Notes: generated by a model from the letters alone, not told the origin. A stretch of 14,436 nt of DNA from Candidatus Zophobacter franzmannii (GCA_030765245.1 JAVCCX010000076.1:1-14436), one strand, 5' to 3'; positions 5,854-14,413 are shown, counted from the first letter of the stretch. Made by a program: numbers and translations.

Positions 5854-8211
5854 TCACACATCCTTTTTATTCTTTACAATTGCTGAGAAAGTGGTCTCGT
5901 ATAACTCACTTAAGTACTCGTAAGTATATCTTTCACGAACCAACCTCTCCCCTACTTTTGCCATCTCTTTAAGTTTACTTCGTTCGCTGTATGCAAGCTT
6001 CATTTTCTCTGATAACTCATCAACGTCTTCACTTTTGAATAGATACCCGTTCACTCTTTCTTGAACCAGGTTAGGATCAACAACATCACTTTGAATAACG
6101 GGAATCCCACTAATCCAGCTCTCAACAACTACAGCTCCCGAATTCATAAATCTAACCGGGATTACATGTATATCAGCATTCCTGAGCCAACCGAGAACCT
6201 CTTCTCGCTCAACCATGCCTGTAAATATTATTCTATCTTCAAGCCCATTCTCTTCAATTATCTGCTTCATATCCTGCAAGAACTCAGGCTCATAATCATT
6301 TCTTCCAACATAAACCAACTTGGCATCGCTTAATTCTTTAGCCACGCTAACGAAAGCCTTTAAAGCTAAGTCCTGACCTTTTATATTGCAGATTCTTCCT
6401 AAGGATAAGAATACGAATTCACTTCCGACTCCATACTTGCTTCTCGGGTTTTCAACTTCTACCTCATACTCCTTCAGCAGAATCGGTACTGGTGAATATC
6501 CAACACTATCGTTATAATTACGATAGAGCTCAATCTCTTTATTAGCAATTGCATATATGAAATCCATATTTTGCATAAAGAACTTGTGATGGAATCTTGG
6601 TGGTTTTTTGGTAAGCTGGTCTTCAGCTATGAACCCCTGCTCTTTGATAATTGTTGCATAATCCAGATAATCAAAAGAACACAGTATCATTGGTTTGCCG
6701 GAAATCTTACCTGCAATGAATGCTAAGAGATTGTTATAGTTATAGGCAGGGAACATCATCAATACATCATGTTTCCCAAACAGAATCTCAAAGAATAACT
6801 CAGGACAAATGGTCCCTGCTTTTATATTTGGATAAGTCACTGGTTTATTGAAGAAATCAAACATTCTCCGAACATTTATTCCATCATATAACTCCCGGGC
6901 AGGTCTCTCTATTCTCTTCGGACAAAATACTGTTACATCATGCCCACGCTCTGCAAGCTCTTTTGCCTGGAAGTAGATATTAGTCTCAGCTCCGCCAACT
7001 TCAGGGTAAAACCTATTTGTAACTATTCCAACCTTGTATCTACAATTGTTCTGTTTCATATCTGTTTCCAGCATCTTCTTTGCCAGCTTTTCACCAACAG
7101 ATTCCCAAGTATAATCTTCAAGGCATCTATTCTTTAGATTCTCACCAAGCTCATCTGCCGCTTTTGAGTCTTTCAACAATCTAATAACTTCTAAGGCAAA
7201 TTCTTTAGGATCGTCCTTTATGATTATCTCTTCGCTACTAAAGTCAAAACCTTCAGCTCCAATGGTTGTTGTCACGATAGGTTTGCCTAAGATACCGGCT
7301 TCTAAAATTCGAGTTCTTGTACCGGATGCAATCCTTATTGGTAGTATTATAACATCAGCATCAACAATAGATTGATTTATATCATCCACCGGTCCTATCA
7401 GATTCATTCTCTTCTTATTATACACATTCATGCTATCTAATGGACCTTTACCAACTAAGTTGATGTATATATCCTTCTCCTCAAGATACTCCTCTAAATG
7501 CTGATATATGTCCTCACTAAGGTGAACTATAGCGTCAGTGTTGGCTGTAGAATTCAGAGTTCCAAAGAATAGTATGCTTGTCTCTTTGGATTTCCTTGGT
7601 GGAATTTCAATATTCTTCACTGTATTGGGTAAAATCTGGTAATTATCAATCGAGAGCCCCTTGCCATATTGTTCGACCACGAAGTCTCGCTCAACTATAT
7701 TTGAGAAAAGGAATAGATATGGTTTTTTAAAGAGTTTGCTTTCAAATCTGTTAAGTTTGAGTCTTTGCAAGAAGTAGTATCTATTCCGAAGGCTGGGTGA
7801 TTTCTCCCAGGACAAATTCGCTATCCTTGAAAAGAGCATATCAACATCAACCACAACTTTAACTTTCGGACAACAACGGGAAACTTCCCGCATCAACTCC
7901 ATATGACTAGTGAATCTAAAGAAGATATAATCAAAGTCATTCTCGATTAAAACATTCCTAAACTTCTCAATTTGTTTTTCAGAGTAGTGGAATACTGCCT
8001 CTGCTTGTGATGGACTGCCCTTTGCAGTTACCAATTGATGAGTTCCATCAGGCATTTTAGGGAAAGGCTTAGTTAGATAGTGATGGTCCTTGATAAGTAA
8101 GAGAGAACAATCAAACTGTTTTTGTAAAGAATCCCAGATGAATTTGCTTCGATTCTTATCTCCACCCCGCTCGTTTATAAACGGCAAATCGACATAAAGT
8201 AGCTTTTTCAT
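5854..8211 (-). CDS. Tandem GT4-GT4 glycosyltransferase fusion
   Basis: A 785-residue protein with two complete GT-B glycosyltransferases joined near residue 385. The first (1-380) has ILFFGTLNSTANTDAIVHL (213-231), LVGKGP (252-257) and GPVDDINQSIVDADVIILP (273-291), then GTRTRILEA (297-305), the usual donor loop of one GT4 subgroup. The second (about 392-780) starts with YKVGIVTNRFYPEVGGAETN, a fresh GT4 N-terminus, and continues with FLSLGRICNIKGQDLALKAF (601-620), VGRNDYEP and PVRFMNSGAVVVES. Here the first Glu of E-x7-E is Met689 while the second (Glu697) is kept. Two consecutive sugar additions by one polypeptide, as in bifunctional polymerising enzymes, is the simplest reading. Alternatively the second half may be an acceptor-binding domain. 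The ATG start is preceded by GAGGT with a 4-base gap. This is the first gene of the operon, followed closely by the single GT4 gene. No membrane segment is seen. Confidence 0.9.
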   Translation of the reverse strand: MKKLLYVDLPFINERGGDKNRSKFIWDSLQKQFDCSLLLIKDHHYLTKPFPKMPDGTHQLVTAKGSPSQAEAVFHYSEKQIEKFRNVLIENDFDYIFFRFTSHMELMREVSRCCPKVKVVVDVDMLFSRIANLSWEKSPSLRNRYYFLQRLKLNRFESKLFKKPYLFLFSNIVERDFVVEQYGKGLSIDNYQILPNTVKNIEIPPRKSKETSILFFGTLNSTANTDAIVHLSEDIYQHLEEYLEEKDIYINLVGKGPLDSMNVYNKKRMNLIGPVDDINQSIVDADVIILPIRIASGTRTRILEAGILGKPIVTTTIGAEGFDFSSEEIIIKDDPKEFALEVIRLLKDSKAADELGENLKNRCLEDYTWESVGEKLAKKMLETDMKQNNCRYKVGIVTNRFYPEVGGAETNIYFQAKELAERGHDVTVFCPKRIERPARELYDGINVRRMFDFFNKPVTYPNIKAGTICPELFFEILFGKHDVLMMFPAYNYNNLLAFIAGKISGKPMILCSFDYLDYATIIKEQGFIAEDQLTKKPPRFHHKFFMQNMDFIYAIANKEIELYRNYNDSVGYSPVPILLKEYEVEVENPRSKYGVGSEFVFLSLGRICNIKGQDLALKAFVSVAKELSDAKLVYVGRNDYEPEFLQDMKQIIEENGLEDRIIFTGMVEREEVLGWLRNADIHVIPVRFMNSGAVVVESWISGIPVIQSDVVDPNLVQERVNGYLFKSEDVDELSEKMKLAYSERSKLKEMAKVGERLVRERYTYEYLSELYETTFSAIVKNKKDV

Positions 8212-8444
8212 TGATACCTCAGTATTATAACAATATTAGCACAAGGCAGTATAGATACACAGCTACATTTTAGGCAAGAACTTTTCCATGTATTTATCCG
8301 CCACAGCGAAATTTTATATGAACCAAAGGGAGGAGCTCGCTTGAGTGAAATGAAAGCAACTCATTATTTCGGGAGAAGCTTGCACAATAGTGAGAGTAGT
8401 GAGTGAGGGGCAAAACTGAATTTGCACTCTTTTCAACAATTTGC

Positions 8445-8647
8445 ATGGTCTAAGACCATTACAAAGGTCTCAGAGTTTCCCTTTGTCCTCGCCCCACCGT
8501 CGCCTTGCTCATTGCGACCTCCTATGGCGTAATGTCAATGAAGACCAGTGCAAGTCCAATTTCCAGATACAACAGCTCTCGAGCTGTTCTCGACCAAGAC
8601 AGTCGAGCTACACTCTGGCATAAGATGTTATGCCCCTACGACATCTT
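8445..8647. repeat. Cluster of perfect hairpin-forming inverted repeats
   Basis: Six stems lie within about 200 bases. ATGGTCT/AGACCAT spans 8445-8459 around one central base. ACAAAGG/CCTTTGT pairs 8461-8467 with 8480-8486. GTCGC/GCGAC pairs 8499-8503 with 8514-8518. AACAGCTC/GAGCTGTT spans 8571-8588 with a 2-base centre. CTCGAC/GTCGAG pairs 8589-8594 with 8602-8607. GGCATAA/TTATGCC pairs 8617-8623 with 8628-8634 around GATG. The last competes with AAGATGT/ACATCTT (8622-8628 with 8641-8647), so the two are mutually exclusive. The cluster could be a structured leader of the minus-strand operon, a small RNA, or REP/MITE-like repeats. Confidence 0.6.
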
Positions 8648-8702
8648 CTGACTTGTAATTTCTCTTTCTTCTTTTTTGCCTTTAATTTTGCATTTGAAAT
8701 TA

Positions 8703-8734
8703 TACCCTTGCGGAGGTTTACAGCCGCAAGGGTA
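8703..8734. repeat. Isolated 11-bp perfect stem-loop
   Basis: TACCCTTGCGG (8703-8713) pairs perfectly with CCGCAAGGGTA (8724-8734) around the 10-base loop AGGTTTACAG. It is stable enough to be a terminator stem, but neither side has a clean T-run and the flanking genes point away from it. A terminator would make sense only for an unseen transcript. It resembles dispersed REP-type palindromes. Confidence 0.6.
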
Positions 8735-8802
8735 GTGTTTCTCTATTCTTTATTGTAAATAAATTCTTCTTATCTTTTTCTGCCGGGCGAAGCCTTTGGC
8801 GA

Positions 8803-8829
8803 AGACCGGTGCTTTCCGTGCCTTCCGTG
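8803..8829. repeat. Degenerate 9-bp tandem repeat, array 1
   Basis: On the plus strand, three 9-base units each end in GTG: GACCGGTG in the first, then CTTTCCGTG and CCTTCCGTG, followed by GTTAAAG. On the minus strand the units read CACGGAAGG, CACGGAAAG and CACCGG. The same unit, period and 3' flank recur in the array at 8869-8895. I recall similar CACGAAA-type repeats between genes of other environmental bacteria but cannot name a described family. Confidence 0.6.
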
Positions 8830-8868
8830 GTTAAAGTCTTTCTTGTACTAAATTTCATCTTTCTTTCT

Positions 8869-8895
8869 TTTTTAGTGACTTTCGTGTGGTTCGTG
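8869..8895. repeat. Degenerate 9-bp tandem repeat, array 2
   Basis: On the plus strand the three units are TTTTTAGTG, ACTTTCGTG and TGGTTCGTG, followed by GTTGAAA. The third bases of the final GTG fall at 8877, 8886 and 8895. The unit ends are in register with array 1, and the 3' flank (GTTRAA) is the same. The two arrays have diverged from one another in the first half of the unit. Confidence 0.6.
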
Positions 8896-9321
8896 GTTGA
8901 AATATCTTTCTGTTAAAATCCTAGCAACGCCATTCTCAACAACACGCAGTTTTCCCGCTGATAACCCACTGCAGATTCAGATTCTCAAAGATTTCTGAAG
9001 AGATTATCAAATAGTATCAAGACAGCCTGAATTGGTGTAACTCTTTGCAAAAGCCACTGTGAAGACTGGATTAATGCCCCGCAAGAATAAAAACCTATCA
9101 ATCCAACCCCGAGAATAGGATAGTTCCATTGAAAAGTCGCGTAGAGGACGAACAAAAGATAAAGAAAGAGGTACAGCTGAAGCAGTACTTCCCAGAAAGC
9201 TGCACTCCTTCCCACGCCTCAAGGCGAGCGTAATGACTTCGAGGCCATTGCAAACTGAGGATTAATGTTGCATGATGATTGAACAGTCACTTTTGCAGTA
9301 TATCAAAAAACTATAAAATAA

Positions 9322-9350
9322 TTGACGGTTAAGAACAATTATTTCATAAA
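9322..9350 (+). promoter_or_regulatory. Putative sigma-70-type promoter for the C25 gene
   Basis: TTGACG (9322-9327, five of six matches to the -35 consensus) is followed 17 bases later by CATAAA (9345-9350, four of six to the -10). An A/T-rich tract lies directly upstream. Transcription would start near 9357, giving a leader of about 70 bases with a small CTTGT/ACAAG hairpin (9374-9387). AGAGG (9414-9418) is the ribosome-binding site, 9 bases before the ATG. Promoter consensus in this phylum is uncertain. Confidence 0.4.
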
Positions 9351-9427
9351 AATATCTAAGTTAGTCAAGTTCTCTTGTGAATACAAGTGAATAGGCAAAC
9401 TAATGCTCCAAAAAGAGGTATAAAACG

Positions 9428-12400
9428 ATGAAAAACACGCTTTTGGTTTTATTTATTACTATAATGGCGTTGTCTTGCATTCAGTTAAATGCAATCAATG
9501 ATATTGAAGCGGTAACAGTTAAGCAAATCAAGATACTTGATTCTTCTGTTAACCACACAACACTCGAATTCACATTACCTGAATATGAAGTTGAAATCGA
9601 AGATCTCAATGGAATTGAATTTGACAAGATTGTTACCGAATGTGATGGTTTTCTCCCTGTTCAAGGATTACCGGAACTGCCGGTATTTTCTACGATGATT
9701 GCGATACCCTACCAGGGGTCGGTGTCGCTTGAAGTCGTGAACAAAACAACTCATACTTTAAGCAATTTCAGTGCTATACCTGCACAAGATTATACAGTAG
9801 AAAATCCAAGTGAACGGTCATTTTCATATGACGCAGATTTCTACAACTCAAATGATATCTATCCAACGGAAAACGAGAGCCTGTCCGATCCAATGATTGT
9901 CCGGGATTTCAGAGTTGTTGCTTTGTCCTTCAGCCCATTTACTTACAACCCGGCTACCCGTTCTTTAGAAGTTGCGGACAGGATAGTTTACAAATTGAAT
10001 TACAATAATGAACCGGGGGGAAATGAGTCCGAAACTCCCATTATGTATTCCCCGAGTTTCGTACCGGTTTACAAGGCTCTGATTGCCAATTATGATGAAG
10101 TTTTAGATAGAGAGATACCGTTTCATAACAAACGAATCTTGATCATATACGGTAACAGTGCGGATCAGAATTATCTGAATAAATTAGACGAATTTGTTAC
10201 CTGGAAGAAGCAAAAAGGTTTCGTAGTAGCAACAGCTTCAACCGCTACAACAGGAACCTCAACATCATCTGTAAAGGCTTATATCCAAACAGCATACAAT
10301 AATATAGCCACCCGCCCGGAATATGTGATACTTATCGGAGATACTTCAGGTTCTTTGGAAATTGATTGTTTTTCAGTAGGTGGTGGTTCTTCAGATTATC
10401 CATATCAACAACTTGCAGGTGGTGCTTCTGATACTCTTGGAGATATATTCATAGGTAGAATGCCTGTAGAAAATGTTACAGATTTCCTAACAATGGCGAA
10501 CAAAGTATTTATCTACGAAAGAGATACTATCCCTGCTCCTCCAACATGGTATAATCATATGCTTCTGGTAGGATATTCCGGAGCTTCCGGGCAGTCGGTG
10601 GTATATGTTAATAAGTTCTATAAATATGCCGGTCTGAGGGTAAACCCGAATTACACATTCACCGAGATTTATGGCTCCCCTACATCAACAGGAATGCAAA
10701 ACGCAATTAATAGCGGTGTGGCTTTCTTCGTTTATCGCGGATATATTGGAATGAACGGCTGGGATACTCCGTCTGAAGCATCCTTCACAAATGGAAATAA
10801 GATGTCTCATAGCATCATCCTTACTTGTTCTACAGGCAACTTTAGTGGTACCGATGCCATCGATTCCATTGTCCGTTACGGTTCTCCTGCCGCTCCTAAA
10901 GGTGCTATTACTGCTGTTGGTATGGCTACTTCAGGAACACATACTTTGATGAACAATGTTCTCTCCTCCCAGATTGGAGACTCAATTTTCAATCGGGGTA
11001 TGAGAGATATTGGTGCCCCACTTTTAACAGCAAAACTTCTGCTTTATATGATTTATCATGATTACCTTCCTTCTTATGTGATTAACTTCCCCGGTTGGTG
11101 TAACCTTATGGGAGACCCGACTGTTGAAGTTTGGGTAGGTGTACCTCAGCCCATTGTTGCGGAATATCCGGCCGAAGTATTCCCCGGTCAGACTTGTTAT
11201 CCTGTGCATGTGAAAGATAATGCAGGAAATCCTATGATTGGTGCTGATGTTACCATTCTTAACAACAACCTGCAGCTGATAATGGAAACAGATGAAAACG
11301 GAAATGCTGTCTTTGAGTTACCTGGTAATCTTGCCAACAATGATTCTTTTGTCGTTACCATTTCTCAGCATGACCATGTCCCTGTTTTTGAAACTATCGA
11401 TGTAGTGGCAGTTGATGGAATTAATGTAACCAATGCTGTATTCACAGGCGGAAACAATGACGGCAACCCTGACGCAGGTGAGACTCTTGATGTGAGCATC
11501 ACACTCAACAATCCCGGAACATCAGCCATAAACGGAGCTGTTGTCGAGATGAGCACTGATTCACCTTATATTACTATAGTGCAGAATAGTGCTGCTTATG
11601 GTGATCTTGTAGCTGGAGCTTCCGTAACAAATACAACTCCTTACCAGATTCAGATTGCCGGTAATGCCCCGGTTGAATATCAGGCAGCAATCAGATTAGA
11701 TATTGCCGGACAGAATTATACAACTTATATGGGATTGGAAATACATAATGCAGACATTGCTGTTAATAGTATTCAACTAAATGACACCAATGGTCTCCTT
11801 GAACCGGGAGAAACAACAACCCTGACTTTGAGCCTGATAAATAATGGGACAATTGCTGTTGATAACATAACAGCAGAGCTTCTCTGCGAATCTGAGCTTA
11901 TTATTCTTAACGATAATGAAGCCGTATATGGAGATTTCACTCCATCTGCTGTAATCATTAACGGAACTGATGAGATTTCCATAACAGCCAGAAATCATTT
12001 GCTGTCCGGTTATGATGTGGAATTCACTCTTCATATTTTCAATGATAATGGTTATGATACTTCTCAGCAGATTTACATTCCGACCGGAACACCCGATATC
12101 GGAAGCCCCACAGGACCGGATGCCTACGGACATTTCATTTATCATAGTGCTGATACTAACTGGATTGAATCACCGGAATACAACTGGATCGAGATTGCCC
12201 CCGCAGAAGGTGGTCCAGGAACACAGTTTACAAGCATCACTGACAACGGGACAGACGGAGGTGACGGTGATATTACAGGTGCCGACACAATAGATAACAC
12301 TAATCTGCCGTTTGATTTCAGGTTCTATGGTGTGGATTACGACGAAGTCTATATCTGTTCAAACGGATTCTTCACCTTTCTTCCAACTGAAGTTGGAACT

Positions 12401-14383
12401 TTCAGAAACTTCCCAATACCCGGACCAATGTGTCCGGATCCTCTGATTGCCCCGTTCTGGGATGATCTGGTATACAATCAGACAGGAAGCGGAATTTTCC
12501 ATTGGTATGACTCTGTCAATCATCTCTTTGTAATTGAATGGTATAATGCCAGGAATGGGTTTGATACATCATATACCGAACAATTCCAAGCTATCTTATA
12601 TGATCCTGAATATCACTCAACTGCGACCGGAGATGGAAAGATAAAACTTCAATACCATACTTTTAATGATATTGACGCCGGTAATACCAGCTCATATCCC
12701 CCAACCTGCGGTCAATTCAGTACCATCGGGGTAAGTGATCATACAGGGACTGATGGAATACAGTATGTATTTGATCTTGAGTATGCCCCTACTGCACAAC
12801 CTATTACTGACGGTACTGCTCTACTGATATCCGGAGAGCCGTATCTGAATATAAACCCATATCTGGTTTACGAAGATGTAGCAGTTACAGAAGCTAACGG
12901 AAACGGATTCAATGAGCCGGGTGAATTTATTGATATTGATATATCAATCATGAATATGGGACTGACTGATGCTACGAATGTTACAGCTACGATATCCTCA
13001 ACAGACCCCAACATAGGAATTATGCTCGGAACAGTTAATTATTCTTTCATTGCCGGATCAGATGGAACTTCCTGGTGCGATACTCCCTTCAGTGTGATGA
13101 TATCTCCAATTGCACCAAATCAGTATGTGATACCTTTAACCTTAACTCTGGAAACGGAGGATGATTCATGGATAATGTATACTTCATTAACCGTAACATC
13201 ACCTCACTTTGAAATTCTGGATGCTTTCATTTATGACTCAGCTTCCGGAAATGGCAATGGTGTTCCTAATATCGATGAAACCCTTGATTTAGTGGTAAAT
13301 ATTTATAACCCTGGATTAGACCCGATGAATAATGTTACAACAAATTTCTACTGCCAGAATAATCCACTTACAATAGTTAATGCCACCCAGCAGATCAATT
13401 CCATCCCTGCTTTGACAGGTAATCAACTGGCTTATACGATTCAGATTCCTTCAACCATTACAAATAACTCCTTCCTTTATTTTGTCCAAAGAGTACAAGG
13501 AACGGGAACGATTATAACTGAAAAGAATATAACTCTTCAAGTAAATGGACAAGGGGATTTGATACCTGCAGGAAAAATTAACGGAACTATCAGCGTGGAT
13601 TCAGGCACACCTGACTTTACTGAGGCACTGGTTTCTTCAGGAGAATACACAAATACAGTGCTCGGAGATGGAACATATTCTTTGTTCGCTCCTTACGGAA
13701 CTTATTCTCTCACAGGAGAATTGAACTATTACACTTCAGATTTGCTAAACAGTATCACTCTAACACCGTCTGTTCATAATCTGGATAACAACAACTTCAA
13801 TTTGCTCTATCTGGCAGAACCGACAGCCCTGGATGGTTCCTTCAATAATGGAGAGCTAACTCTTAACTGGACTGCTCCTGTTACTGACTTCACTGTAACT
13901 AACTACAATGTTTACAGGAAAATTAACAACAGCCATTCCCAGCTGATATCAACAACTGAAGGTGAAAACTACCTTGATAATTTGACTCAGGACGGAGAAT
14001 ACTTCTATTATGTAGAAGCTGTTTATCCGGAAGGGATAGGTCATCCGTCGATTCAATATACCTTTGACACAGCTGTAGCTTTAGAAGATGACATAATCAA
14101 TAAACCTATTACTGCACTGTATGGGAACTATCCTAATCCCTTCAATCCGACAACGACTATTTCCTATTCTCTGGCAACTGAAGATAAAGTGACGATAGAA
14201 ATATTCAATATTAAGGGACAGTTAGTAAAAACCCTTATAAACGAGATTCAGTCTATCGGTAGCTATTCAATAAAATGGAATGGAAAAGATAATGAAGGAA
14301 AGGATTGTGCATCAGGTCTCTATATGTACAGATTCCAAACGAAGGGAATTAACACCGTTAAGAAAGCAATGCTGCTTAAGTAA
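9428..14383 (+). CDS. Secreted gingipain-like (peptidase C25 family) multidomain protein with C-terminal sorting domain
   Basis: A 1651-residue exported protein. A signal peptide (1-22, cleavage after QLNA) is followed by a C25-type propeptide (about 30-192) and a C25 domain (about 234-570). Cys467 (ILTCSTGNF) matches the gingipain nucleophile, but the position of the catalytic His (GHG) is Tyr439 in RGYIGMNGW, so proteolysis is doubtful. A regulatory-like Ig module follows (about 575-660). Four related Ig/CARDB-like modules begin near 665, 773, 1147 and 1261, three of them with a [DN]-rich NG..-(E/A)-(P)GE loop (676-688, 786-796, 1157-1166). They are interrupted by a beta-rich domain (about 888-1136) with LPFDFRFYG and PLIAPFWDDL. 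Next come a carboxypeptidase-regulatory-like module (1382-1459) and a fibronectin-III module (1462-1546). The FlgD-like sorting domain (1567-1651) opens YPNPFNPTTTISYSL and ends KKAMLLK, indicating T9SS-type export. It is divergent from the glycan operon. Confidence 0.92.
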   Translation: MKNTLLVLFITIMALSCIQLNAINDIEAVTVKQIKILDSSVNHTTLEFTLPEYEVEIEDLNGIEFDKIVTECDGFLPVQGLPELPVFSTMIAIPYQGSVSLEVVNKTTHTLSNFSAIPAQDYTVENPSERSFSYDADFYNSNDIYPTENESLSDPMIVRDFRVVALSFSPFTYNPATRSLEVADRIVYKLNYNNEPGGNESETPIMYSPSFVPVYKALIANYDEVLDREIPFHNKRILIIYGNSADQNYLNKLDEFVTWKKQKGFVVATASTATTGTSTSSVKAYIQTAYNNIATRPEYVILIGDTSGSLEIDCFSVGGGSSDYPYQQLAGGASDTLGDIFIGRMPVENVTDFLTMANKVFIYERDTIPAPPTWYNHMLLVGYSGASGQSVVYVNKFYKYAGLRVNPNYTFTEIYGSPTSTGMQNAINSGVAFFVYRGYIGMNGWDTPSEASFTNGNKMSHSIILTCSTGNFSGTDAIDSIVRYGSPAAPKGAITAVGMATSGTHTLMNNVLSSQIGDSIFNRGMRDIGAPLLTAKLLLYMIYHDYLPSYVINFPGWCNLMGDPTVEVWVGVPQPIVAEYPAEVFPGQTCYPVHVKDNAGNPMIGADVTILNNNLQLIMETDENGNAVFELPGNLANNDSFVVTISQHDHVPVFETIDVVAVDGINVTNAVFTGGNNDGNPDAGETLDVSITLNNPGTSAINGAVVEMSTDSPYITIVQNSAAYGDLVAGASVTNTTPYQIQIAGNAPVEYQAAIRLDIAGQNYTTYMGLEIHNADIAVNSIQLNDTNGLLEPGETTTLTLSLINNGTIAVDNITAELLCESELIILNDNEAVYGDFTPSAVIINGTDEISITARNHLLSGYDVEFTLHIFNDNGYDTSQQIYIPTGTPDIGSPTGPDAYGHFIYHSADTNWIESPEYNWIEIAPAEGGPGTQFTSITDNGTDGGDGDITGADTIDNTNLPFDFRFYGVDYDEVYICSNGFFTFLPTEVGTFRNFPIPGPMCPDPLIAPFWDDLVYNQTGSGIFHWYDSVNHLFVIEWYNARNGFDTSYTEQFQAILYDPEYHSTATGDGKIKLQYHTFNDIDAGNTSSYPPTCGQFSTIGVSDHTGTDGIQYVFDLEYAPTAQPITDGTALLISGEPYLNINPYLVYEDVAVTEANGNGFNEPGEFIDIDISIMNMGLTDATNVTATISSTDPNIGIMLGTVNYSFIAGSDGTSWCDTPFSVMISPIAPNQYVIPLTLTLETEDDSWIMYTSLTVTSPHFEILDAFIYDSASGNGNGVPNIDETLDLVVNIYNPGLDPMNNVTTNFYCQNNPLTIVNATQQINSIPALTGNQLAYTIQIPSTITNNSFLYFVQRVQGTGTIITEKNITLQVNGQGDLIPAGKINGTISVDSGTPDFTEALVSSGEYTNTVLGDGTYSLFAPYGTYSLTGELNYYTSDLLNSITLTPSVHNLDNNNFNLLYLAEPTALDGSFNNGELTLNWTAPVTDFTVTNYNVYRKINNSHSQLISTTEGENYLDNLTQDGEYFYYVEAVYPEGIGHPSIQYTFDTAVALEDDIINKPITALYGNYPNPFNPTTTISYSLATEDKVTIEIFNIKGQLVKTLINEIQSIGSYSIKWNGKDNEGKDCASGLYMYRFQTKGINTVKKAMLLK

Positions 14384-14413
14384 TTAACGCAGTTTTATAT
14401 GTCAGTAGTCTGG

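Larger units (their letters stand above)
8212..9427. other. 1.2-kb non-coding divergent region
   Basis: The region separates the minus-strand glycan operon from the plus-strand C25 gene. I see no convincing gene. Positions 8212-8440 carry the presumed leader of the operon and two copies of AATTTGCA (8419-8426, 8438-8445). Positions 8445-8734 are rich in perfect inverted repeats; 8803-8902 carry two 9-bp arrays; 8903-9300 hold sequence open in two overlapping frames but without credible starts; 9322-9427 hold the promoter and leader of the C25 gene. The intrinsic look is of accumulated small repeats rather than decayed genes. Confidence 0.7.

Noticed and set aside
5847..5861. Earlier ATG for the single GT4 gene
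   Set aside because: It adds only MCEGI, overlaps the upstream stop region and has no ribosome-binding site. GAGGG is correctly spaced for the ATG at 5846.
8224..8232. Extended -10 box (TGTTATAAT on the minus strand) before the glycan operon
   Set aside because: Transcription from it would start within or after the GAGGT ribosome-binding site (8216-8220), and there is no matching -35. It is probably chance A/T richness.
8291..8302. Possible ops/JUMPstart-like element (GGCGGATAAATA on the minus strand) in the operon leader
   Set aside because: Only the GGCGG core matches; the following TAG and the final TG of the ops consensus are not in place. No RfaH/NusG paralogue is in the window.
8441..8623. 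60-codon plus-strand open frame over the hairpin cluster
   Set aside because: It has no ribosome-binding site, a low-complexity Ser/Arg/Leu-rich product and no domain. The sequence is dominated by inverted repeats, so it is not called as a gene.
8985..9222. Two overlapping minus-strand frames (76 and 71 codons), one appearing to encode a membrane protein
   Set aside because: The starts are GTG and TTG without a properly spaced ribosome-binding site. The frames exclude one another, and the hydrophobicity follows from the T-rich strand.
9428..9493. Lipoprotein signal (ALSC at residues 14-17) in the C25 protein
   Set aside because: Leu at -2 and Ala at -3 fit the lipobox poorly. A signal peptidase I site after QLNA fits the T9SS-type C-terminal sorting domain better.
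11777..12145. 122-codon antisense open frame inside the C25 gene
   Set aside because: It is a shadow of the strongly supported plus-strand coding frame, with no ribosome-binding site or recognisable domain.
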